DNA of 64,000 nt from DASQUK01 sp046723645 (lineage in GTDB: Bacteria > Actinomycetota > Acidimicrobiia > Acidimicrobiales > VFJN01): contig JBKOUY010000008.1 of NCBI GenBank assembly GCA_046723645.1, positions 1-64,000 of the forward strand, written 5' to 3'. Position numbers and translations under genes: made by a program. Of this stretch, positions 15,590 to 24,086 are shown one piece after another. The notes under the pieces are model-generated. The model made no database searches. It saw only the letters and a list, made by a program, of their open reading frames with translations, and had not been told where the DNA came from. Numbering within the stretch: the stretch's first letter is position 1; every line of letters begins with the position of its first letter.

Positions 15590-16807
15590 GTGCAGCCCCG
15601 TCGACGCCCCACCGAGTACCGCGTGGTGCGCATCACCGCCCGCTCGGCGGTGGTCGGCGTCCTCGTGGTGGTGGCCGGGATCGTGGCCCAGCGGGTGTTC
15701 GTGGCGGCGCATCGTCCCCTGTCATGGGCCGCGGCGGCGGTTGTCGTCGCCGTCCTCATCGACCCGATCGTCGACCTGCTCGACCGCCACATCCCCCGGC
15801 TGGCGGCAGTCATCGTGACGCTGGTGGTCGTCGGCGGGGCCGCCTTCGCCTCGACCTACATGGCGTTCGACGACCTCGCCGACGGCCTCGACCGCCTGGG
15901 TCGCACCGCTGAAGACGCCGCCGCTCAACTGGAGGCCCGTGACGACAGCGTCGGTGATCTCGCGCGTGACGTCGACACCACTCGCCGGGTCAACCAGTTC
16001 GTCGACACCCTCGACGAACGCGTCACCGGCGGGAACGAGTTGCTGGTGTCGACCGCGGGAACGGCGCCGACTTACCTCGTGGGCGGGATATTGACCCTGT
16101 TCCTCATGTCGTACGGACCCCGGGCCGCCCGGTCCGCCGTAAACCAGCTGCCGTCACCGAGCCAGCGCGAGGCCGTCACCGACGTCGTCACCCGGGCGCT
16201 CAACCGGTCACGCCGAGCCGTGCTGCTCATGCTCGCCGAGGGGCTCCTCGTGGGACTGATCGTGACCGGAGTCGCGTACCTCCTCGACATCCCGTCGGCG
16301 GCGGCGGTCGGGTTTGCGGCCGGGGTGCTCGCGATGCTGCCGCACGTCGGCATCGTGCTGGGCACCCTGCCGCTCATCCTGCTGATCCTGGCATTGCGGT
16401 CCGACATCGAGGCGATCATCGCCGCCGTTGTCGTCGTCGCGTGCCAGCTCGTCGACTCCTACGTGGTGCGCCGCCGCATCTCCCAGTACAGCGTGCACAT
16501 CGGGTTGCTGGTGCCGTGGGTCGTGGTGCTTGTTGGTTATTCCGTGTACGGGATCGGCGGCGCGGCCTTCGCGGTCGTGTTCGCGGTGTTCGGACTCGCC
16601 GTCCTCGATGAGCTGGGCGCCCGGCGACGCGCCGAGGAGATGCAAGCCGCTCCGGCTGCCCCGGCGCCGGCGGAGCCGGCCGTCGCGTCGCCCACGGACG
16701 ATCGCCCGGCGGCGGAGTGGGCCGATCAGCCGGCGGCGCCGCCGCTGCCGACGCCCGGGCACAGTCCCGAGACCACGGGCTCGGCCGGCCGATCGTCGCC
16801 GCGCTGA
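15590..16807 (+). CDS. AI-2E family transporter (PerM-like membrane protein), 405 aa
   Basis: This is a paralogue of the divergent gene. N-terminal helices (VVGVLVVVAGIVAQRVF, AAAAVVVAVLIDPIVDLL, AVIVTLVVVGGAAFA) lead to a helical soluble region. Central hydrophobic segments follow (AVLLMLAEGLLVGLIVTGVAYLL, AVGFAAGVLAMLPHVGIVLG), then IISQ-like helices and GLLVPWVVVLVGYSVYGIGGAAFAV. The last 60 residues are an Ala-Pro-rich disordered tail. The motif around PHVGIVLG replaces the IPQIGG of its neighbour. The GTG start is eight bases after TACGGT. The two genes probably arose by duplication and may form a heteromeric complex, but that is inference. Confidence 0.87.
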   Translation: MQPRRRPTEYRVVRITARSAVVGVLVVVAGIVAQRVFVAAHRPLSWAAAAVVVAVLIDPIVDLLDRHIPRLAAVIVTLVVVGGAAFASTYMAFDDLADGLDRLGRTAEDAAAQLEARDDSVGDLARDVDTTRRVNQFVDTLDERVTGGNELLVSTAGTAPTYLVGGILTLFLMSYGPRAARSAVNQLPSPSQREAVTDVVTRALNRSRRAVLLMLAEGLLVGLIVTGVAYLLDIPSAAAVGFAAGVLAMLPHVGIVLGTLPLILLILALRSDIEAIIAAVVVVACQLVDSYVVRRRISQYSVHIGLLVPWVVVLVGYSVYGIGGAAFAVVFAVFGLAVLDELGARRRAEEMQAAPAAPAPAEPAVASPTDDRPAAEWADQPAAPPLPTPGHSPETTGSAGRSSPR

Positions 16808-16863
16808 CACCCCGGCGAGCCGGGATCCTCCGCCGGCCCCCGGCCGCCTGCCAGGCTACGACC

Positions 16864-17217
16864 GTGCCCAGCGACGAGGGCAAGCGCGATCCCGACTTCC
16901 CCGACTACCGCTTCACGCTCGCCAACGAGCGGACGTTCCTGGCCTGGATGCGCACGTCGTTGGCGCTCCTGGCCGGCGGCATCGCCCTCCGCCAGGTGGT
17001 GCCCTCGTTCGGGGTGCGGCACGTGCGCACCACGCTGGCGGTCTTGGCGGTGCTGCTCAGCCTGGTCCTCGCGGTGACCAGCTACGTGCGGTGGAGCCAG
17101 ATCGAACGAGCCATGCGCCGCGGCGAACCACTCCCCCATCCCCTGGCCGTTCCGGTCCTCGCCACCGCGATCGCGGGGGTGGCGGGCACGGTGGCCGTGG
17201 TCCTCCTGGTGCGATGA
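16864..17217 (+). CDS. DUF202 (YidH-like) membrane protein, 117 aa
   Basis: The family opens with DYRFTLANERTFLAWMRTSLALLAGGIAL, a signature of DUF202. Three hydrophobic helices follow: residues 27-45, about 57-75 (TLAVLAVLLSLVLAV) and 97-116 (VPVLATAIAGVAGTVAVVLLV). The function is unknown. The GTG start comes just before a charged cytoplasmic N terminus. Its stop overlaps the ATG of a second DUF202 gene (ATGA), so the two are co-translated and probably form a complex. Confidence 0.88.
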   Translation: MPSDEGKRDPDFPDYRFTLANERTFLAWMRTSLALLAGGIALRQVVPSFGVRHVRTTLAVLAVLLSLVLAVTSYVRWSQIERAMRRGEPLPHPLAVPVLATAIAGVAGTVAVVLLVR

Positions 17218-17534
17218 CCGGGGGCGCCGACCAGAACGTCGACACCACCGGCCTCCAGGCCGAACGCACGCAGCTCGCCTGGGTACGCACGGCACTGGCC
17301 GCCGGCGCGCTCGCAGCACTGGCCACGCGGCTGGCCCGCGGCGGCGCGTCGCTCGCCCAGGCGATGCTGTTCGGCCTGGTCGTCGCCCTGCCCGGGGCGG
17401 CCGCGGCGTTGGCGCGGATTCGCGCCCTCGGACGGCAGTCGGTGCCGCGGGCGGCTGCGCCATGGACCGTGGCCCTGCTGGCGGCATCGCTGGCGCTCGC
17501 CGACGCTCTGGCGCTCGCGCTCCTGGTGTCCTGA
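17214..17534 (+). CDS. DUF202 membrane protein, 106 aa
   Basis: This is the second member of the pair, with the short family motif LQAERTQLAWVRTALAAGALAAL and three hydrophobic stretches ending in WTVALLAASLALADALALALLV. It is more divergent than its partner. The ATG at 17214 overlaps the upstream stop. Paired DUF202 genes are often found together in actinomycetes, with no known biochemical role. Confidence 0.85.
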   Translation: MTGGADQNVDTTGLQAERTQLAWVRTALAAGALAALATRLARGGASLAQAMLFGLVVALPGAAAALARIRALGRQSVPRAAAPWTVALLAASLALADALALALLVS

Positions 17535-17571
17535 CGTCCGGAGCACCACAACGTGGGTTAGCAGGCGGGAC

Positions 17572-17793
17572 GTGGGGGTAGCGGCCGCAACGATGATGAT
17601 CACTCTCCGGTCGCCGCCGCCCGTCATCGAACCGCGCGCCACTCCGATGCCCCCTCCCGACCCGGGACCTGAGCGGCCGCCAAACCCCAACCCGCCGATG
17701 CCGACGCCACCGCCGGCCCCCGAGCCGCCGGTCCCCCCCGGTCCGGCACCCACGCCGCCGCCCATTCCGACGTCACCCTGGGGGAAGCGGTGA
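17572..17793 (+). CDS. Proline-rich small protein, 73 aa
   Basis: A short hydrophobic or mixed N terminus (VGVAAATMMITL) is followed by about 55 residues in which nearly half are proline (PMPPPDPGPERPPNPNPP and similar). The GTG at 17572 comes seven bases after TAGCAG, compatible with a leaderless start, but the evidence for translation is thin because the composition could arise from GC-rich non-coding DNA. The composition echoes the Pro-Glu tail of the protein at 732-1352. Confidence 0.35.
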   Translation: MGVAAATMMITLRSPPPVIEPRATPMPPPDPGPERPPNPNPPMPTPPPAPEPPVPPGPAPTPPPIPTSPWGKR

Positions 17794-17800
17794 GTGAGAG

Positions 17801-18070
17801 ATGAGCCTGCCCATGGACACGCCCGGCGAGGCCCAGCACGAGCCCGTGCCCGTAGGAACCCGGATCCAAACCGGTAACCGGCTGCCGCGCGCCGGCACAT
17901 GGGAGATCGTCGACCACGCCGACTGCCCGGGCAACGGCACGCTGCGTGAGTTCGCCCCGGGGGCGGTGGCGCCGCGATGCCTGGTCTGCGACGCGGACGT
18001 CGCCTGGCAGCTCAGCCACCTCGCGCCCGCGGTGGCAGCCGATCACCGCAACGTCGGGCGCCTGCCCTGA
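17801..18070 (+). CDS. Small cysteine-containing protein, 89 aa
   Basis: A conserved-looking core reads PVGTRIQTGNRLPRAGTWEIVDHADCPGNGTLREF and then APRCLVCDADVAWQLSHLAP. Three cysteines (CPG and CLVC) could bind zinc. The ATG follows GTGAGAG, a weak ribosome site. The core resembles small actinomycete proteins with a TWE beta hairpin, but I cannot name a family with certainty. Confidence 0.65.
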   Translation: MSLPMDTPGEAQHEPVPVGTRIQTGNRLPRAGTWEIVDHADCPGNGTLREFAPGAVAPRCLVCDADVAWQLSHLAPAVAADHRNVGRLP

Positions 18071-18345
18071 CGACACCCGCCGCCGCGGGGTCGCTCACCC
18101 CCCGGCAGCCCCGGCAGCCAGGTCGGGCGCGGCGCCAGGATGCGCTCCAGGTCCGACGCGACCCGGCCGAAGCAGGCGGCGCCGTCGTCCCATTCTCTCC
18201 AGGACTCCTCGATCTCGCTGCGTGTGCGGGCCACGAAGTTCCACCACATGAGCCGGTCCTCCCCGACCGCCCTCCCGCCGGGGAGCGCGCGCCGGCCAGG
18301 TCGCCCCTGAGCGCCCGCAGCGGCACCTGACGCCGACCCGGGTTG
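18068..18345 (-). pseudogene. Remnant of a pirin-family gene (C-terminal part)
   Basis: On the minus strand, the peptide GEDRLMWWNFVARTRSEIEE (Met codon at 18249) matches the hallmark C-terminal MWWNFVARTxxEI segment of pirins, cupin-fold proteins. The remaining reading to the stop ends PTWLPGLPG, as expected of a C terminus. A short matching stretch upstream (VPLRALRGDLAG) is in a different frame, and the N-terminal two-thirds are absent. No start codon or ribosome site precedes the segment. The copper ATPase gene begins directly beside it, suggesting that the pirin was cut when that gene arrived or shifted. Confidence 0.55.
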
Positions 18346-18357
18346 TACGAGCAACTG

Positions 18358-18372
18358 TACCCCCCTAGGGTA
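18358..18372. promoter_or_regulatory. CsoR/RicR-like copper operator
   Basis: The sequence TACCC-CCCTA-GGGTA is an inverted repeat of the type bound by copper-sensing CsoR-family repressors. It is 18 bases before the start of a copper ATPase gene, and the hexamer TAGGGT lies inside it. No csoR gene is visible in the window. Confidence 0.7.
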
Positions 18373-18390
18373 TATGGAGGAGGTACTGCC

Positions 18391-20550
18391 ATGCCGGGCG
18401 CTCGGGCGCACTCCGACAGCCACACCGAACACCAGGTCGACCACGGGTCGGCGACCAGCGACGTGCACGCAGTCTCGGCCGACGCACACGAGGACCACGC
18501 GGACCACGGCCACGCCAGCCATTCCGGCCGCGCCGGACGGGCCGGGCATCACGGCCATGAGGGGCACGACGGGCACGCCGGGCACGACCCGGAGATGTTC
18601 CGCCGGCGCTTCTGGCTGAGCCTCGCGCTGACGATCCCGCTGGTGGTGACCAGCGAGATGGTCATGGACTGGTTCGGCTACTCCCTCGACTTCTGGGGGA
18701 TGGACCTGCTGGGGCCGATCCTGGGCTCGATCGTGTTCTGGTGGGGCGGCTGGCCCTTCCTGGCCGGGGGTGTGGCGGAGCTCCGGGCACGCCAGCCCGG
18801 GATGATGCTGCTCATCTCGATGGCGATCGTCGTCGCCTACGGCGCATCGATGGCCTCGAGCCTCGACTGGCTGGACCTCGAGTTCTGGTGGGAGCTGGCG
18901 GCGCTGGTCACGATCATGCTGCTGGGCCACTGGCAGGAGATGAAGGCCATCGGCCAGGCCCAGGGAGCCCTGGCCGCGTTGGCCGAGTTGCTGCCCGACG
19001 AGGCCGAACGTGTGGGGCCCGACGGACAGGTGACGATCGTCGCCCTCGCCGATCTGCGGCCCGGTGACGTCGTGCTGGTGCGCTCGGGAGCGCGGGTCCC
19101 GGCCGACGGCGAGATCGTCGACGGCGACGCCGAGCTGGACGAATCCATGATCACGGGCGAATCGCGGCCGGTGCCAAAGTCACCCGCCGACAAGGTCGTC
19201 GCGGGCACGGTGTCCACGGACTCGGCCATCAGGGTGCGCGTCGACGCCGTGGGCGATGACACGGCGCTGGCCGGCATCCAGCGGCTGGTCGCCGAGGCGC
19301 AGGCAAGCCGCAGCCGCGCCCAGGCGCTGGCCGATCGCTTCGCGGCGATGCTCTTCTACGTCGCGGCCGCCGCCGGGGTGGTCACGTTCTTGTTGTGGCT
19401 GGCGCTGGGCGACACCGACAATGCCATCGTCCGCACCGTGACGGTGCTGGTGATCGCCTGCCCCCACGCCCTGGGGTTGGCCATCCCGCTCGTGATCTCG
19501 CTGTCGACCGCCGTGTCGGCCAGGGCCGGGATCCTGGTCAAGGACCGTCTCGCCCTCGAGCGGATGCGCACGATCGACGCCGTCCTGTTCGACAAGACCG
19601 GCACGCTGACGCGGGGCGCCCATGTGGTCAGGGGCGTCGCCGCCGCCGAGGGACTCGGCGAGGACGAGGTGCTGCGGATCGCGAGCGGCGTCGAGTCCGA
19701 CAGCGAGCACCCGCTGGCCCGGGCGATCGTCGCCGCGGCCAAGGAGCGGGCCGGTGTCGCGACCGCCGACGGCTTTCGGTCACTCACCGGCCGGGGCGTC
19801 GAGGCGACCATCGAGGGCACGGTCTATGCCGTGGGCGGGCCGGCGCTGCTCCGCGAGCGGGGCGTGACGATCCCGCCCGAGCTCGACGACGCCATCGAGG
19901 CCTGGCACGCCCGGGGCGCGGCCGTGCTCCACCTCGTGCGCGGCGACAAGGTGGTCGGGTCGTTCGCGCTGGAAGACGAGGTCCGGCCCGAGGCGCGTGA
20001 GGCCGTTGCCGCACTGAGGGCGATGGGGACCAAGGTCGTGATGATCACCGGCGACGCCCGGCAGGTCGCCGACGCCGTGGCCGCCGATCTGGGGATCGAC
20101 GAGGTGTTCGCCGAAGTGCTGCCCGAGGACAAGGACCGGGCCGCCGCCGAGCTCCAGGACCGGGGCCTGTCGGTGGCGATGGTGGGCGACGGCGTCAATG
20201 ATGCGCCGGCGCTGGCCCGGGCCGACGTCGGCATCGCCATCGGCGCCGGGACCGACGTCGCCATCGAATCGGCGGACGTCGTCCTCGCCGGCAGCGACCC
20301 GCGCGGAGTGGTCGGCGTGATCAAGCTGTCGCGGGCGAGCTACAGGAAGATGGTGGAGAACCTGACGTGGGCCGCGGGGTACAACGTGTTGGCCATCCCC
20401 CTGGCGGCCGGGGTCCTGGCGTGGGCGGGCGTGAACCTGTCGCCGGCCGTTGGCGCCATCTTGATGAGCGCATCCACCATCGTGGTCGCGCTCAACGCCC
20501 AGCTGCTGCGCCGCGTGGACCTGTCGCCCGAGCCCATCGGTGCCGTTTAG
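18391..20550 (+). CDS. copB: Copper-translocating P-type ATPase, CPH (CopB) type, 719 aa
   Basis: A histidine-rich N terminus (residues 1-70) contains about twenty histidines and probably buffers the metal. Eight membrane segments follow. The ion-path motif is CPH (VIACPHALGLAIP), typical of the CopB subgroup, not CPC. Other motifs present are TGES in the actuator domain, DKTGTLT with the phosphorylated Asp, SEHPLARA and MVGDGVNDAPAL. ATG 18391 has a GGAGGAGG ribosome site. It exports copper from the cytoplasm, with expression likely de-repressed by copper through the operator 18 bases upstream. The convergent MmcQ gene ends only seven bases away, and a small hairpin (TAGGC-GCC-GCCTA) spans both stop codons. 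Confidence 0.93.
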   Translation: MPGARAHSDSHTEHQVDHGSATSDVHAVSADAHEDHADHGHASHSGRAGRAGHHGHEGHDGHAGHDPEMFRRRFWLSLALTIPLVVTSEMVMDWFGYSLDFWGMDLLGPILGSIVFWWGGWPFLAGGVAELRARQPGMMLLISMAIVVAYGASMASSLDWLDLEFWWELAALVTIMLLGHWQEMKAIGQAQGALAALAELLPDEAERVGPDGQVTIVALADLRPGDVVLVRSGARVPADGEIVDGDAELDESMITGESRPVPKSPADKVVAGTVSTDSAIRVRVDAVGDDTALAGIQRLVAEAQASRSRAQALADRFAAMLFYVAAAAGVVTFLLWLALGDTDNAIVRTVTVLVIACPHALGLAIPLVISLSTAVSARAGILVKDRLALERMRTIDAVLFDKTGTLTRGAHVVRGVAAAEGLGEDEVLRIASGVESDSEHPLARAIVAAAKERAGVATADGFRSLTGRGVEATIEGTVYAVGGPALLRERGVTIPPELDDAIEAWHARGAAVLHLVRGDKVVGSFALEDEVRPEAREAVAALRAMGTKVVMITGDARQVADAVAADLGIDEVFAEVLPEDKDRAAAELQDRGLSVAMVGDGVNDAPALARADVGIAIGAGTDVAIESADVVLAGSDPRGVVGVIKLSRASYRKMVENLTWAAGYNVLAIPLAAGVLAWAGVNLSPAVGAILMSASTIVVALNAQLLRRVDLSPEPIGAV

Positions 20551-20557
20551 GCGCCGC

Positions 20558-20917
20558 CTAGGCGTCGCCCACGATCTCGTCCCCGTAGGCCTGCCGGATC
20601 CGCGTGGGCGCCCTGATGAGCCACGACTCCGTGATCATCTCGCGCAGCTCGTCGACGTCGATGGCGGGGAGGTTGACCAGCACCGTGGGATGGCCGTCGT
20701 AGTGCGGGGTCGTGAAGAACTTGTCGGGCTCCGACGCGAGGAGGGCCTCCTTCTCGCCCAGGTCGGAGACCCACACGACTAGCCCGCCCTCCGCCTCGGA
20801 GCGGATGCGCAGGAAGCCCTTGTCCTTCACCCGGAACCCCGGGGTACCGAACCAAGGCTTCTCGATCGTCTCCGGCAGCGACAGGGCGATCTGCCGCACG
20901 TCGTCCTCGGTGGCCAC
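20558..20917 (-). CDS. MmcQ/YjbR family protein, 119 aa
   Basis: The order of motifs is typical: EDDVRQIALSLPETIEKPWFGTPGFRVKDKGF, then VVWVSDLGEKEALLASEPDKFFTTPHYDGHPTVLVNLP and a DELREMITESWLIRAPTRI ending. Members adopt a double-wing fold that binds DNA or nucleotides, and function is not established. The GTG at 20917 lies six bases after TATCGT. The length is normal for the family. Confidence 0.88.
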   Translation of the reverse strand: MATEDDVRQIALSLPETIEKPWFGTPGFRVKDKGFLRIRSEAEGGLVVWVSDLGEKEALLASEPDKFFTTPHYDGHPTVLVNLPAIDVDELREMITESWLIRAPTRIRQAYGDEIVGDA

Positions 20918-20923
20918 GCGGCA

Positions 20924-20929
20924 ACGATA
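20924..20929 (-). promoter_or_regulatory. Candidate -10 element of a leaderless promoter
   Basis: TATCGT on the minus strand lies six bases before the GTG at 20917. Confidence 0.5.
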
Positions 20930-20954
20930 CGCGTCGAGGTGACAGTCACCGACC

Positions 20955-21749
20955 TCAGCTGAACCGGGTGACGTAGCCGCGGCGGCGGAACACTGCCAGC
21001 ATCCGGACGACGTAGGCGAGGCCCGCGGCGGCCGCCACGGCCGCGCCCGCAAGGCCGGCGGCGATCTCGCCCCACGGGAGGGCCTCGCCGTCGAGCACCG
21101 TCCGGGCGGCGGCGAACGCGTGGGTCGTCGGCAGCACCCGCGCGATCGGCTGGAGCGGGCCCGGTATCGCCTCGACCGGGTTGAACACGCCCGACAGGGC
21201 CATGATCACGAACAAGACGCCCCACGCCAGGATCTCGGCGCTCTGCCCGAACCGCAGCATGAGCCCGATCACGAACTGCGAGCCCGCCCAGGCAACGATC
21301 AGCAGCACCAGGGCGATCGGCACCAGTGCCCATCCCACCTGGGCGAGGTTGAACCCGAAGAAGACGAGCGCGGTGATCACCACCGCCGTCATGCCGAGGC
21401 CCAGCTTGGCGAGCCCGTAGAGGCCGAGCCCGATGGCGTACTCCACCTCGCGCAGCGGCGTCGTCATGATGTTCAGGAGGTTGCGGGTCCACGTTTCCTC
21501 CATGAACCCGGTCGTCACCGCGATCTGGCTCTGGTAAAGGACGTGGAACAACATGATCCCGGCCAGCAGGTAGGGGGTGCCGGCACGGCTGGCGTCGTTC
21601 TCCTGCGCAACGAACGCGCCCAGGGCTCCCCACACGACCACGTCGACCAGTGGCCAGACCGTCAGGTCGAACCAGCGGTGGGGGCTGCGCCAGAGCACCA
21701 CGAAGTTGCGCCGGACGACGGTTCGAATCCGCAGCCAGCTGAGGTTCAC
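20955..21749 (-). CDS. ABC-2 type transporter permease, 264 aa
   Basis: Six membrane helices are predicted (WPLVDVVVWGALGAF, LLAGIMLFHVLYQS, LGLYGLAKLGLGMTAVVITAL, WALVPIALVLLIVAWAG, ILAWGVLFVIMALSGVF and a final one near residue 235). An ABC-2 signature lies near SGVFNPVEAIPGPLQPIARVLPTTHAF. The protein is the membrane half of a drug or lipid exporter. Its GTG overlaps the ATPase stop (GTGA), so the two are made together and should form a dimer of dimers. Confidence 0.92.
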   Translation of the reverse strand: MNLSWLRIRTVVRRNFVVLWRSPHRWFDLTVWPLVDVVVWGALGAFVAQENDASRAGTPYLLAGIMLFHVLYQSQIAVTTGFMEETWTRNLLNIMTTPLREVEYAIGLGLYGLAKLGLGMTAVVITALVFFGFNLAQVGWALVPIALVLLIVAWAGSQFVIGLMLRFGQSAEILAWGVLFVIMALSGVFNPVEAIPGPLQPIARVLPTTHAFAAARTVLDGEALPWGEIAAGLAGAAVAAAAGLAYVVRMLAVFRRRGYVTRFS

Positions 21750-22492
21750 TGCCCGTCCTCCAGGGTGCCGGCCAGCTCCAGGAACACGCCCTCGAGGTCG
21801 CCGTGGCCGAACCGCTCGGCCACCTCGGCCGGACCGCCGTCGGCCACGACGCGGCCCGCGGAGATGAACACCACCCGCTGGCACAGCCGCTCGGCCTCGA
21901 CCATGTTGTGGCTGGTGACCATGAGCGCGGTGCCGTCGGTCGCCGTCTCCTCCAGCAGCCCCTGACGGACCCGGTAGGCAACGTCGGGATCGAGTGAGGC
22001 GGTGGGCTCGTCGAGCACGAGCAGCCGCGGCCGGTGCAGGACCGCCTTGACGATGCCGACCAACGTCCGCTGGCCCGATGACAGCTGCTCGCAGGGACGG
22101 TCGGCGAGTTGGGTGATCCTGAAGCGCTCGAGCGCATCCGCGATCGCGGCCCTGGCCGCGCGCCCATCGAGCCCGTAGAGCCCGGCGAACACCGACAGGG
22201 CCTCCCGAACCTTGAGGCGGTCGGGCAGCGGGAGGTATCCGGCGGCAAAGCCGACGTGACACATGGCCGCGGAGCGCTGCCGGGGCAGGCGATGGCCCCC
22301 GATCTCGATGGTCCCGGCGTCGGGCGTGATGGCGCCGAGCAGCATCAAGAGCGTGGTGGTCTTCCCGGCTCCGTTGGGGCCCAACAGCCCCACCCGCTCC
22401 CCGGCGCGCACGCTGAGGTCGACCCCGTCGACGGCGCGTACCGGGCCGAACGACTTGACGAGGCCGGTCGCCTCGAGGACAACTTCCGCCAC
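21746..22492 (-). CDS. ABC transporter ATP-binding protein, 248 aa
   Basis: Walker A is GPNGAGKTT, the signature is LSSGQ (a serine replaces the first Gly of LSGGQ), Walker B is LLVLDEPTASLDPD and the switch is TSHN. This is the ABC-2 exporter type (DrrA-like). The GTG at 22492 was chosen because the protein begins directly with the first beta strand (VAEVVLEATGLVKSFGPV), and a TACTGG hexamer lies six bases upstream. Upstream sequence in frame is unlikely to be translated because it would cover an inverted-repeat hairpin. Confidence 0.92.
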   Translation of the reverse strand: MAEVVLEATGLVKSFGPVRAVDGVDLSVRAGERVGLLGPNGAGKTTTLLMLLGAITPDAGTIEIGGHRLPRQRSAAMCHVGFAAGYLPLPDRLKVREALSVFAGLYGLDGRAARAAIADALERFRITQLADRPCEQLSSGQRTLVGIVKAVLHRPRLLVLDEPTASLDPDVAYRVRQGLLEETATDGTALMVTSHNMVEAERLCQRVVFISAGRVVADGGPAEVAERFGHGDLEGVFLELAGTLEDGQ

Positions 22493-22593
22493 GACCGGCC
22501 AGTATTCCCCGGGCGTGACGGTCTCCCCGGCCGAAATTCCCTCGGGGTCCGCGGACGTCACCGAACGCGGGCGGTGGCGCCCCACCCCGCCAA

Positions 22594-22649
22594 CCCGAAC
22601 TTGCGGCGGTTGGAGCCCCCATGGGGTCCGTAACCGCCGCAAGTTCGGG
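22594..22649. repeat. 56-base inverted repeat with 18-bp perfect arms
   Basis: The arm CCCGAACTTGCGGCGGTT is matched perfectly by its reverse complement at 22632-22649. The 20-base loop contains its own palindrome CCCCATGGGG. It sits between the 3' end of the ECF sigma gene and the 5' end of the ABC operon, so it could serve as a terminator, but it lacks a T-tract and its loop is long. An extragenic palindromic repeat is the other reading. Confidence 0.8.
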
Positions 22650-22728
22650 GGGCGGTCGGGCAGGGTCCGGCGTCGATCCGGCCCCGACGGCACCGGAGCG
22701 GTCGACCGCGACCGGCGCCTCGCGGGGC

Positions 22729-23502
<774 letters not shown>

Positions 23503-23570
23503 CGGGCGGTCACCTCCACGTGGCACGCTCGCACTGCCCAGGTCGCCAACACATCGCCCACCTGGCTGAT

Positions 23571-24008
23571 TCAGGAGCCGGCGGTGGCCGAGATCCCCTG
23601 CGTACCGGGAGGATCCGAGGCCGGGCTGAGCTGCACGTTGACGATCAACCAGCGCCCATTCCGTCGCGTCGCGACCAGGGTGCCGAGGAAGCGGCCGCTC
23701 CAGTCGAGGCCCTGGTACCGGGCCGTCTGGGCCTGGATGCCCATCGCCACCGCGGCGTCGTCGTGCACGCGGACGCGGGTGCCCTCCCAGGCGAACGCGT
23801 CGTTGGCCAGATCCCCGGTGCGGTAGCGGTCGAGCCACTGCTGCTTGGTCAACACGTAGCCACGGGGCCCGTCGCCCCGGAAATCGTCGTCCAGCAGCGC
23901 GTCGAGGGCGGTGGCGTCGCCACGCGCCTCGGCGTCGATCCACCCGGCCAGCACGTCGTCGAAGTTCTCCAGGCGACCGAGGCTCGCACCAACGTCGGCC
24001 CGGAACAT
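23571..24008 (-). CDS. SnoaL/NTF2-fold protein, 145 aa
   Basis: Alpha-beta sequence typical of the NTF2-like fold is visible: VLAGWIDAEARGDATALDALLDDDFRGDGPRGYVLTKQQWLDRYRTGDL, then strands such as VRVHDDAAVAMGIQAQTARYQG and RWLIVNVQLS. It is a stand-alone small domain of the DUF4440/SnoaL_3 type. ATG 24008 begins MFRADVG. The upstream hexamer TAGCCA (eight-base spacing) is only a partial match to the leaderless pattern. It lies 68 bases upstream of the ECF sigma gene and is probably in the same operon. Confidence 0.75.
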   Translation of the reverse strand: MFRADVGASLGRLENFDDVLAGWIDAEARGDATALDALLDDDFRGDGPRGYVLTKQQWLDRYRTGDLANDAFAWEGTRVRVHDDAAVAMGIQAQTARYQGLDWSGRFLGTLVATRRNGRWLIVNVQLSPASDPPGTQGISATAGS

Positions 24009-24086
24009 CGGCCACGTGGCTAATCGGTCCCCGGGCACTCGCCGCTGCGCCAGACTGGCACGCAGTGCGATGCCTGGACGCACCCG

